A stretch of DNA of 64,000 nt from Mrakia gelida (lineage: Eukaryota > Basidiomycota > Tremellomycetes > Cystofilobasidiales > Mrakiaceae), in the NCBI GenBank assembly GCA_024345305.1, contig BRON01000017.1:1-64000 (forward strand), read 5' to 3'. How positions within the stretch are numbered: the stretch's first letter is position 1; each line of letters starts with the position of its first letter. A program made the position numbers and the translations under genes. This document shows positions 41,061 to 51,176 of this stretch, piece by piece. The notes beneath the pieces were generated by a model that saw only the letters and a list, made by a program, of their open reading frames with translations, was not told the DNA's origin and did not search any database.

Positions 41061-43596
41061 ATGCTTCGTTCCATCTCCTCTCGTCTGGCTCGTCCAGCAT
41101 CGAGACTCGCCCTCTCCCGTTCCGTCGCCATCGCTTCTCCTCGTCGTTCGTCCGCTGCTCTCATCTAAATTTGAAGACTTCCTCCGATCTGACCTTCCAC
41201 CTCCTCCGTCCCTCCCTTCCTTCCCTACAGCCCTCTCTTCCCCCATCGCCTCCACTTCCTCGGCTCTCCTCTTTTCCACTCGGTCCTTCTCCTCTTCATC
41301 CATCGCTCGTCAGTATCAGCAGCAGCAGCAGGAGGAGGAGCGCGATCCAGCGTACGTCGCTGAAGAGCTCACCGAGGAGGTCGACCCTTCAACTCCCTTC
41401 GCCAAACTCGAGGGAAAGATCCACCCCAACACACTCAAGGCTCTCACCGTCGCTCCGTTCAAGTTCGTCAACATGAGTACAGTCCAGGATCGAGTCTTGA
41501 GCTTGCTTCCTGGGTTGGCTGGAAGGGCTGAGGGACAGGGACCCGGAGAGCAGGGAAGGAGGGATTTGTTGGTCAAGGTCAGCTTCAGCTCTTCTTTCCC
41601 TCCCACTCTCTCATCTAAGCAACGTTGACGCAGAGAGCTCATCGTTATCTCTACCCTCTTTGTATGTCTTCTAGGCCCGAACCGGAACCGGAAAGACGCT
41701 CGCCTTCCTCACTCCAGCTCTCGAGTCTCGTCTTCGACACCTCGCCGAGTCCCAGGACCCGCAAACCTACGCTCACACCACCTGTGGAACCCTCATCATC
41801 ACCCCTACTCGAGAACTCGCCGTCCAGATCGTCAACGAGGCCAAGCTCCTCACCTCGGCTCACCCTGGAAAGTTCGGAGTCCACCTCTTCGTCGGAGGAG
41901 ATTCCAAGAGGGATTGTCTGAGGAGGTGGGAGAAGGAGAGGAAGGATTTCGTCGTTGCTACTCCTGGACGACTGAAGGATATGCTGCAGACTGTTGGAAG
42001 TGTGTCGACTGCTATGGCTGGCTTGGAGACTGTGAGTCCTGAAGTTCCCTTCATCGATTCGAGAGTTCTCGACGCGTCTTCGTTTCCGTCCCCCCTCTCT
42101 TCGCTCGAGCTTCACTGCCTCGAAATGATGTTTCAGACTACGCTTTACCTCTCTAAGCCGTGAACGATCTTCGGGTCGTCTCGCATTTGCGGATACCTAC
42201 TTGTCTTGTCTGATCTACCCTTCTCCCTCTCGCACTTTCCGTTCTCGCCCTCGCGCTTCGAAACCTGTTTACTGACTCGCCGTCTCTCTTCTCCTCGACC
42301 TTCAGCTCATTCTCGACGAGGCCGATACCGTCCTCGACATGGGTTTCGAGCGTGATCTCTCCGACATCGTCTCCCAACTGCCTTCCACCCGTCAAACCTT
42401 CCTCTTCTCCGCCACCGTCTCCCCAGCGATCCAAAAAATCGCTCAACGAACCCTCAAGCCCTCCTCCCTTTTCCTCGACGTTGTGCCCAAGGGAGCCAAC
42501 CAAACCGTCGCACGAATCAATCAAAACGTCACCATCCTCCAAGACGACTCCCAACTCATCCCTCACGTCCTTCGACTCATCGTCCACGACCAACTCGTCA
42601 ACCAGGGCAAATCCAAGATCATCGTCTTCCTCCCTACCACCAAGTTGACCCAGCTCTTCTACACCATCCTTCGACACACCCGACCTACCCTCCCTGCCCG
42701 AGCGGCCACCAACGTCTACGAGATCCACTCCAAGCTCGACCAGCCCAAGCGATTCAGCACGTCGGACCGATTCAGGAAGGATCAGTCCGGTTCCTCCATC
42801 CTCGTTACCTCGGACGTGTCCGCTCGAGGAGTCGACTACCCCGGAACCACTCGAGTCATCCAGATCGGAAACTCTGGAACCGCCGAGCAGTACACCCATC
42901 GAGTCGGTCGAACAGGTCGAGGAGGAGCCGAAGGTCGAGGAGACATCGTCCTCAACTCGTTCGAAGGAGGATTCGCCGCTCGAGCTCTCAACGACTTCGG
43001 AGTCAAGAACCTCTCGGCTGAGCAACTCGAGTCCGAGACTCACAAGCTCGCTTCGGAACACTCGCCGGAGGTGCTGTCGAGCTTCCAGGCTATCGGACCC
43101 GCCGTGAAGGACTTGCAGTCGAAGCTCTCCCCCGAGACGCTGAACGACGTGCTGGGATCGTACCTTGGACATCTCGCTCAGAAGGGGAAGATCATGGGAG
43201 CTTCGACCGAGGAGATTATCAACGGAGTGAAGGATATGGGGTCGGACTCGTTCGGGTTGCAAGAGAGACCTCATTTCTCGCAGTCTTTCTTGGGCAAGAT
43301 CGGACTCGGGGGAGGAGGAGGAGGAGGGTTCGGTGGTGAGTCCTCTTCTCTATCTTCTCTTCTATTCGGAGCTTCGCTCGCGAGAAGTCCCTTCACTGAC
43401 CTCCTATTCTTCGTTCGTTCTTTTCGTTCTAGGTCGAGGAGGAGGAGGAGGAGGATCGTACGGAACTCGAGGAGGGTCTTCGTCTTACGGAGGAGGAGGA
43501 GGAAGGGGAGGATCGTCTTACGGTGGTGGAGGAGGGTCGTCCTACGGTGGAAGGAGTCAAGGAGGAGGAGGAGGAGGAGGAGGAGGAAGGTGGTAG
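41061..43596 (+). CDS. MSS116: Mitochondrial DEAD-box RNA helicase (Mss116 type)
   Basis: Five exons. Exon 1 (MLRSISSRLARPASRLALSR) is an Arg/Ser-rich mitochondrial presequence. Exon 2 continues a Ser-rich, Gln-rich leader to KALTVAPFKFVNMSTVQDRV, the Q-motif region. Exon 3 has motif I ARTGTGKT, PTRELAVQI and VATPGRL. After an intron of about 275 bp, exon 4 has the DEAD box (codons 42315-42326), FLFSATVS (motif III), KIIVFLPTTK, ILVTSDVSARGVDYP and HRVGRTGRGG (motif VI). The last exon is a glycine tail with repeated SYGG/RGG units. Mss116-type helicases are ATP-dependent RNA chaperones for group I and II intron splicing and translation in mitochondria. The glycine-rich RGG end resembles RNA-binding tails and replaces the arginine-rich tail of yeast Mss116. 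Confidence 0.92.
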
Positions 43597-44363
43597 ACGA
43601 ACGACGCGACCGCCTTCGGTTCGTTCCGTCCCTCGCATCCTAGCTAGCTAGTTCCTCTCTTTTCTCTTCTTCTTTATCTCTTCTGGGTCTTGGTGTCCGT
43701 CTTTCGTTTGCTTTCTCTTCGTTCGTCTGCTCTCTCTCTTCAGCTCATAGACTAGACCGCCTCGTCCACCTTCCCTTCGCTCGCTCGCACTTTCTCTCTG
43801 CAACCCCCAGTCGTCTAGGTCTCTCTTTTTTGAAACCCGACGGCTCTAACTTTCATTCGTTGTATTCCTACCTTCCCCCCGCTCTTTCCTTTTGGCTCAT
43901 CCTCTCTCCCGTTCGTAGACACGTCGCCGCGACGTTCGCGTTCTTTTTGTTTTTCTTTTGGCTTTTCCTTCGACTCATCCACTGTCTTTGTTCGCACTCC
44001 TTTGCATTTCTGTTTCTCGGAAACACCACCCCACTCTCCCACACGATCTCATGCATGTCTCGAAGCTTTTCGGACGAGGAGGCGGGCAAGAGACGGGGAG
44101 GAGAGGAGACGTCGACGCATCTCGTCTCGTCGACTTGCTGTTCGCGTTTCTCAACTCGTCCTTTCGAGGATGAGATGATCTTTGAAACTGGCTCACGAAG
44201 CTCTCTCTCTCTCGAGAAGCATCCCCCGCGCTTTGAACCTGGTCGAAGCCTCTTCAGGAACGATTCAGGCACGCGGGCGAGGGAACCGCACGAGCTCGTC
44301 ACCTCCTCCGCCCTCCTCTTCTCGCTCCCAACCACGATCATCGAACCCCCTCCTGCTTCCACG
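43597..44363. other. Intergenic region
   Basis: About 770 bp, mostly C/T-rich with a polar t-rich stretch near 43930-43990. Open frames exist on both strands, but none has recognisable protein or exon-intron structure. The last 100 bp before 44364 are the likely promoter/leader of the next gene. Confidence 0.4.
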
Positions 44364-45438
44364 ATGTCTTTTCCCATCTCTCCTCCGTGGGCCGACATCC
44401 CCAAAGGTCCCAAAATCTTCAAGGGAACGATGTGGTGCTTCTATCTCTCGTCGCTCTCACACTCGAGCTCATCTCCTTTCATACCTGCTCCCGGAAGCTT
44501 CCTCCCTTCTGCTTCGACGACGAAGGAGATGGGAGCATTCAAAGGTGGAGTTGGAATGATGGGAATCGTGCGATATACGGATAGCCTTGTTGGTGAGTGG
44601 GTTTTGGACGGAGAGGGGGGGGGGTAAGGAACGAAAGGAAGACGACGACGACGAGAAGAGACTGACTTTGACCTTTCGTTTTGGACGGACTGAAGGACCC
44701 TACGACGAGCTGTTCTTGATTCCTTGTAGCTTCACTTATCCCTCGCTTGGAGATCAGGGTGGGAGAGAGGAAGTTCATCAGCGATTGACGAACGTCTGGG
44801 TGTCGAAGCAGGAGGCGGTCGATTTGGTGAGCTCGTCGTTTCTTTCGCCTTCCTTTTTTCCTTCTCCTCTCGATCCTTCGAAGATGCTTCTTTCCCTCGA
44901 ATCTAGCATCTCGCTGACTGAGCTCACTTCTTTGGTACCGGAAGGGCGAATACCACCTCAACACCCCCAAACGACTGGCCCGCTTTACTTTCACCTCTCT
45001 CTCCCCTACCTCCCTCCTCGTCACCGTCTCCAGCACTCCAACCTCCCACCCCTTCTTCAGCACCATCCTCACAACCCCAACCCTCCTCCCGCTCCGCCTC
45101 CTCCCTCTCAACCTCTTCCGAGCCGCGCTCACCTACATCCCGTGGCTGGGAACCTCGACCGGCGCAAGAAGAACGACGTTCGTCCAACCTCTTCTGGTCC
45201 CTACTCCTCAGGGGAGGAAGGATCGAGAGTGGATAAAGTTCGAAAGTCGCGTGGAGGGTGGGAAGGGGAAACTCTGGTTTGGATTGAGGGTGCTTTGGAA
45301 GGTGAGAAAGGAGGAGGGAAGACGATGGGGGATGGAGTTGAGTTCCCAAGTGGGTTAGACGAGGTTTGGACGCTTGGGTTTTGCTTTGAGGGTGCTAGGA
45401 TGGTGCTGGAAGAGGGGGAGAGGTTCATTGTTGAGTAG
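44364..45438 (+). CDS. Acetoacetate-decarboxylase-like protein
   Basis: Exon 1 starts MSFPISPPWADIPKGPKIFK and contains GGVGMMGIVRYTDSLVG. Exon 2 has GPYDELFLIPCSFTYPSLGD, HQRLTNVWVSKQEAVDL, and exon 3 (from about 44946) GEYHLNTPKRLARFTFTSL, LLPLRLLPLNLFRAALTYIP and REWIKFESRVEG. The order RYTDS.VGPYDEL, ..R.(Y/V)VS...A...G.....P..LA.F matches fungal proteins of the ADC-like (acetoacetate decarboxylase) fold, which are mostly of unknown substrate. I do not see the catalytic lysine context of true ADC. In the frame of exon 3 a stop occurs at 45356-45358. The final family-like segment (DGVEFPSGLDEVWTLGFCFE, ending EEGERFIVE at 45438) is in another frame with no convincing intron, so the 3' end is uncertain. 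Confidence 0.6.
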
Positions 45439-45687
45439 GGTATTGCTTGAGAGAAGGAAGGGAGGGTGAAGGCAAGATGGGGGATGTATTGAAGAGTTCG
45501 AGTCGCGTCGCGTCATTAAGCGAACGATGGAGAGCGAGAGATGCGTGCGGTTCATCTATACAGCCATGCAAATGGAAAACCGTCGATAAATAAGAAACAT
45601 ACACACCCTGATAGATAGATAAATATGCGAAAGAAAAACAACGCCCGATGCAACACCGAAAAGATCTCTAAACACGGCCCCTCCTGC

Positions 45688-48600
45688 TCAACCCGACCAG
45701 TTCATCGCCCCCCTCTTAGTCGCCCAATCCCTCCCGTACTCTATCAGCAGTCCCACCAGCCCCAGGACCTTCTCCTTCTCCCCCAGCGTGGCTTTCGCGA
45801 ACGCACGTCCGTTGGAGGCGATTTTGGAGGCGAGGGCGTCGTTGTCTCGAAGGAAGGCGAGGATGGAGGGGAGGTTGGCGAAGGAGGGGTGGATGGGGAT
45901 GTAGTGGACCCTGTGGGGCGAGAGGTGAAAGAAGGAAGATGAGGAGGTCAGGGGGAGAGAGAAGAGGTATGGGGAAGGGAGAGGAAACGAGACGAACCAA
46001 GGAACGGCTTGATGTTGCCAGATCTGCTCGAGGGTTGAGGCGTGGAAGACGAGGCTGAACGAAGAAGGGAGACTAAGTCAGCTACGAGCTCGAGAGTAGA
46101 CGAGGACGAGGAGGATGGGCGAACCTTCCAGCGAGCAAAGCAGCGGTGGGACTGAGAGGAGAGGGGAGGAGAGGACGCGTGTCAGTTCGAGCCGAGATGA
46201 AAACAGCGACGAGCGAAGACAAAGAAGCGCGCGGACTCACTCTTCTCCCTCGAGAATGAAGACATATTTTTTGGAGCCCACATCAAAGTCTGCGTCGTCC
46301 TCGACTTCGACGTCCCGGATCTGAAAGGGAGAGCGAAGGAGGGTAAAGAGGTCAGCGACGACGAGAGTTCCCTTCGACGGGCTCGTCGGCTTCTAGAGGC
46401 AACGACGACCGAACAGCAAGAGATGAAGGAAGTTTGGTCACTCACCAACTCATGGCACCCCTCCTCCATAATCGCACACTCCACATCCTCCCCAAACTCC
46501 AACTTTGCATCCACAATCCTCTCCTCCGTCCACTTCGCCACCTCAAAGGACTCCCCCTCCTCCACCAGCCTATCCCCCTCGACCAACCTCGTCTTCATCA
46601 CCGGCGGGAACGTCGGTGGTAACGGCGACTTGTGAAGGAGGAGAAGTCGGTAGATGGTGGAAAGAGTCGCGTTCGCTGGAGCGAAGAACGAAAGCTCTCC
46701 GTCCTCCTCCAAGGGTCGTCCATCTCGTCCATCGTCGATCGAAACGACCGTTTGACGACCACTCCTCCTCCTCCTCTCCACAGGAGCCTCCGAAGCGACT
46801 CCCTCGTCTTCCTCGGATGTCGTCGTCGACCTCGCAACAAACCCACCCTCCTCATCCAATGCCTCCTGCCCTTCCGCGAACTTCCCATCCACACCCTCCA
46901 GCATCTCCCCCGCACCAAAAATACTCTGCACCAGTCCTTTCGGAGGAGTAGGGAACTTGGGTGCCTTCCCTCTCCAAACCACCCCCCTCCCACCCGACTT
47001 CTCCGCCCATGGAACAACGCGAGGAGGCGAGTAGGGTTGATGAGGGGGAGCGAAGATGTTGGGTAGGAGGATCTCGGATCCGAGGGACGTTTTGGAGAAG
47101 GCTAGACGAGGGACGGGGTAGGGGTCTCTAGTTGGTGGAGGGGAGGCGAGTTGAGGGTTGAGAAGCATGAGGGAGGGGAAGAGGCAGGGGGAGTAGGCTA
47201 GGGGGGAGAGGATGATGGAGGGAGCTGGGGTGGGTGGGTGAGTGGGTGGGTGGATTGGTGGGGGGGGAGGGAGGGGAGAGGTTAGCGTCGTCGTGAAAGA
47301 CACGATAGAAGAGAGGGAGGGAGAAGAGAGAGACAGCGACGAACATTCAGGAACAGAACTGGCAGCAAGAAGAGCGTCGTCCTCCTCGGCGGTGTGCTTC
47401 TTTCGGAGAGGAGTGAAGTCGTCGCAGGCTTGATGCCAGGTGAAGAGAGGCCAGGTGTCTCCGTCGTTGGGATCCTCGTCTGTTCGGCGCACCAAACATG
47501 AACGAAGTCAGAAGTCGAGTTCGTTCGAGAGCTAGCGTGAGAGAGAAGGAAGAGCACGACGACTCACAAAACTCCAACCGCGACCTCTCGTACGCGTTCT
47601 CGACGTACATGTACGGGATCAGATGAGGAGGAACGTCCTGATCCAAGTTGATCGTGACTCTCAGGTCGGGGCTGGATGTCGATTAAAACGAAAAAGCAAG
47701 CAAGAAACAGCCACACAGTCAGCGACGAAAGACGCGACGTCGCTCCTCGCTCGTTCCAAACTCACATCAACCCTCCATCCACCGCACTCTCCACCGTCTG
47801 CACCTTCCCCACCAACTTCTCCGCCTTCTCCCTCTCGTTCGACTTGACTCCCCAAGGGAACTCAGCCGACACCTTCCCTCCTTCAACGACGAGGACCATC
47901 CTCCCTCCACTTCCGATGGGGGACGTGAAATTGGATGCTTCGAGCTCTGCTTGACGAGTGTGGAGGGTTGAGCCGAGGATGGAGTGATACATCTGCATAG
48001 GGAGAGGGGAGACGATAGGGGAGAGGGAGGAGGTGCTGGGTTTGATGAGGTTGAAGCTGTAAATCGAAGGAAAGGAGAAGGAAGGATGAGCTCAGAGCGG
48101 ATGCGGCTGAGAGCGAAGAGGAGGAGGAGACGAACAGTTTGTCGAAGTCTGTGAGGCACGCAAGAGAGGGTCAGTAGGGGGTTTGAGCGAATGGACATGA
48201 GAGAGAGGAGACTTACGTATCGGTGGAGGTCGTCGAAGAAAGTTCTTCTTGTAGGTAGCGAAGGCTTCTTTGAGCTGAACGGGAGGGAGGGAGGGAAGGG
48301 AAAGGTCAGCTCGACGCTCGCGTCCTTCCCTTCCCCCTCCTGCCCTCCCTCAAGCTTGGAACGTACATTCTTGGGCTGAACCGAGATCTTGTCCTTCCAT
48401 TCCTTCTCGGCCTACGAGAACAATCATGAAAGTGGAAGTCAGCTCAAGCTCAGAGGTCAAACGAGCTCCTTCGCTTCCCGCAAAGCGACTCTCGACTCGA
48501 CTCACTCTAGTGATGACCTCGTACAGCGGATGTCTCCCGTCCATTGAGCTCCCATCAATCTCCAACGTCCCCGTCTTGTAATTCCACCTATGCTGACCCG

Positions 48601-48985
48601 TCTGCCACTCCATCGTCTCGTTCTCCTCTATCAACACTTCCTCAATCGACCTCTCTCCCCTCCCTCCAGCTCGTCCTCCTGAGAAATCAACCTCAAACCC
48701 AAGCAGCGCACCCAGTCCCCCGCCTCTCATTTTCACATACCCGAAAACACACAGTCCCAGGAGGATGACTAGGCCCTTCCATATCGACTTGGAGCCCTGG
48801 AGTCGTCGAAGAGCGGAGAGGAAGAGAACTGGGATGCGCCGAGTGCGAGCTTTGGCTCCCTTCTCTCCGTCGCGAGAGGAGTAGGAACCGGAGAGAGGGT
48901 GGGTTAAGGAAGGGTTGGAAGGTTTTCGGTTGTGAGGGGGGCGAGAGGGTTTGTGCACGGGGAGGAGGGGTGGGGAGGCGAACAT
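45688..48985 (-). CDS. CAP10-family glycosyltransferase (GT90), type II membrane protein
   Basis: About ten exons. The start MFASPPLLPVHKPSRPP (48985) leads to a basic cytosolic tail and one signal anchor (WKGLVILLGLCVFGYV). The luminal part contains HPLYEVITR, AEKEWKDKISVQPKN, EAFATYKKNFLRRPPP, NFIKP-like FNLIKPSTSSLSP, PDLRVTINLDQDVPPHL, TWPLFTWHQACDDFTP and VVPWAEKSGGRGVVWRGKA. The 3' exons give KKYVFILEGEK, SPTAALLAG, LVFHASTLEQIWQHQAVPW and YIPIHPSFANLPSILAFL, ending GAMNWSG. The W(R)G region, the HASTL..W..H..VPWxHYIP block and the D.LAxKIA.NGR end are features of CAP10/GT90 enzymes, Golgi transferases (xylosyltransferases in Cryptococcus capsule synthesis). A poorly conserved acidic insertion sits after WRGKA. 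Confidence 0.82.
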
Positions 48986-49611
48986 CCAGAGAAGGAAGGA
49001 GGGGTGGGTGTTGGAGAGGTGAAGAGGGAAGAGGGAAGGGAAGGGAAGGCGTTTTGAGTTTGAGCTCAGCTTGAGCTGAGTTTGAGACGCGTCTGAATTC
49101 GAGGCCGTCTGTAGTAAGCTTTGAGCGGTAAGGAAAAGGACAAAACTCCGAGGGGGGTACCAAAGAGGGAGCGGTAGGGAAGACGACGCAGAGAAATGAA
49201 CGAAGATCTGTATTGAGACTAGAGAAGGAGCAGCGAACAGCGACCTCGTCTCAATCTCGCCCGAAGGTGTTTGGTCGGCTTGGAGTGAAAGGGAAGACGG
49301 AAAGCGGAAAGAGAGGCGAGGTCGATAGATATTTGAGCTCACTCCGAGCTTACTGTGGATATCGAGAGTCTCTGGAGCAGATCGCTGTGGCGTTCAGCCG
49401 GAAGCAGCATCGTTGGGTCGACGAAGGCTCACGGAAGAGAAGAGGGGATCACTCGCGTCGTCGTCGTCGTCGCCTTTCTTCTCGACTGCTGCGGCTCGTA
49501 CGCGAGAATGAGATCGAGCGAAGGTAAACGCAAAGAAGAGATATGCATAAGAGCTGCTACATACTCGAACCGAGTCTCGTTCCTCCCTCGACAGCAGCGA
49601 GACTCCACCGC
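48986..49611. other. Intergenic region between GT90 start and F-box 1 end
   Basis: About 625 bp containing the GT90 promoter (minus strand) and the F-box 1 3' flank. A cgtcgtcgtcgtcgtc run occurs at about 49456-49471. I see no gene in it. Confidence 0.4.
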
Positions 49612-50924
49612 TCACTTCCATTGAACCTCGACGCCCTCCGCTCGCAAACGACCCAACCATCGCATGGTTCTGTTCCGAGGAGATGGAAGAGGTCAGCAGA
49701 GATCGAGATGCGAAGAGTAGAGAGTCGAGCTCACATCTTCCAAGCTCCGTTGCCCGTCCCATCGTCGCCGTAGTCATTCCAACAAACAGAACGAAGGTCC
49801 TTCGACTCCTCCTTCGAAATCACTCGCAAGAACTTCTCTTCCTCCCAGCGTTCCCAGGTCGCTGTTTGAATCAGAAGGACGTATCCTCGAAGTTGCTGGA
49901 GAAGAGGAACGGCGGTGGGGTTCTGTTCGACGTTGATGGGAGGGCAGGCGAGGATGGCGAGGGAGGGAAGGAGATGAAGATGAGGGAGGAAGGGGAGTGG
50001 ATCGTTCGGCCAAAGGGATTTCCATGACAGATGCTTGATCCTCGATCCATGCTGTTGGAGGAAACCGGAAACGTCGAGGGAAGGCCCGGCGAAGAGATTA
50101 AACTCGACGCGTCGAAGCTCCGGGAGGGACCATCGAGCAAGGAGGTCCAAGAGGATTTGAGATGGGAGGGTGGAGTAGTCGATTAGGCGGAGGGTATGAA
50201 GAAAGGGAAAGGAGAGTCGGAGGAGAAGCTTTTGAGGGGAAGAGGGCCGTCGCGAAGCTGGAAGTCGAGGTGTCGGAGGGTTGATTGGAGGGTTTTGAGG
50301 ATCAAGAGGAACGCTTCCATGGTCTCGGGTGAAGGGTCCAAGCCCTCGAGGGAGGTGATGGGTGGAAGGGTGGCAAGGAGGGCGACCTTGGAGTGGAGGG
50401 ACGGGAGGGCGGAGACTTCGTTCGAAGTTCCGAGGTGTTGGAGGGAGGGGAGTTGCTCGCCGAGAAGGAGGCAGAGGTCGGAGACCTGTTCATCGCTCTC
50501 CTCCTGACTAAACGGCTCGTCAGGAAGGTAGCGAAGCTCCTTCACGAGAGAGCCGAGGCCACGAGGACTGGAGGATAGTGAGACCTGGACGAGGAGGTCT
50601 TGGAAGAAGACGAAGGATTTTCTCGATGTGACGCGGACGAACTCGAAGCGCCATGGGAGGCAGAGGTCCTGGACGAAACCGAGGCAAAGTCAGTATACGT
50701 TATAGAGGAGTCAATCTCTTTCAAGGGATGGCAGCGCTCACGGCGAACCTCTTGCAGACGAGACTGCATCTCGCGAGGACGTCTTTCCCGTCCTTCGCTC
50801 GCGACGCCGGTCTCGTTGAGATTTTACGATTGAGCGTCGCTTTAGAACCGTACTTCATCCTTGCCTGATCGATGATCTGAGACCAGATGTGGTTCGGTAG
50901 GGAGGGAGGGAGGGAAGAAGACAT
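49612..50924 (-). CDS. F-box/LRR-like protein 1, with a frame break
   Basis: The start MSSSLPPSLPNHIWSQIIDQ (50924) with DVLARCSLVCKRFA is an F-box-like segment (LP..(I/V)...I...A.......L..CSLV(C/S)KRF). Following exons have LCLLLGEQLPSLQHLGTSN and LRHLDFQLRDGPLPL, a leucine-rich-repeat-like series. The frame then stops soon after, while the clearly related continuation (LSFPFLHTLRLIDYSTLPSQ, LPELRRVEFNLFAGPSLDVS, LPFLPHLHLLPSLAIL) is in another frame; the break is near 50230-50240. The last exon gives MRWLGRLRAEGVEVQWK and stop at 49612. F-box proteins recruit substrates to SCF ubiquitin ligases through Skp1. The break could be a real one-base deletion or an assembly indel. Confidence 0.6.
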
Positions 50925-51176
50925 GTCGCGAGAGGGGGGAGAGAGGGCTGGAAGGGAGAGGAAGCGTGGAGGGAGGTCCGCTGCGAGTCAGACAAGCTGG
51001 AAGAAGATGGACAACGAGTCGAGTTGTGGGAAGCTCACATGATAGATCGACAGATGAGAGAAGAAGATCTGAGAAATGGTCCGGAGGAGAAGCTGGCCGT
51101 TTGCGTGAAGGGAAGGAAAGGAGGGAGCTCGACGAGCCTCCCTCGATTCGCAAACTCCCATCTCCTCTCCTTCACG
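50925..51176. promoter_or_regulatory. Shared divergent promoter: F-box 1 / CSN5
   Basis: About 250 bp separate the F-box 1 ATG (minus) and the CSN5 ATG (plus). No TATA box is obvious. A possible 5'-leader intron of either gene is not resolvable. Co-regulation of a substrate receptor and the deneddylase is possible but only inferred from position. Confidence 0.45.

Noticed and set aside
42153..43274. Minus-strand frame of about 370 codons opposite the helicase
   Set aside because: It is the exact antisense of the DEAD-box helicase exon, has no recognisable protein and reflects codon bias on the other strand.
49456..49475. cgtcgtcgtcgtcgt run as a functional repeat
   Set aside because: Short trinucleotide runs of tcg/cgt are common in this genome, including inside codon-biased exons.
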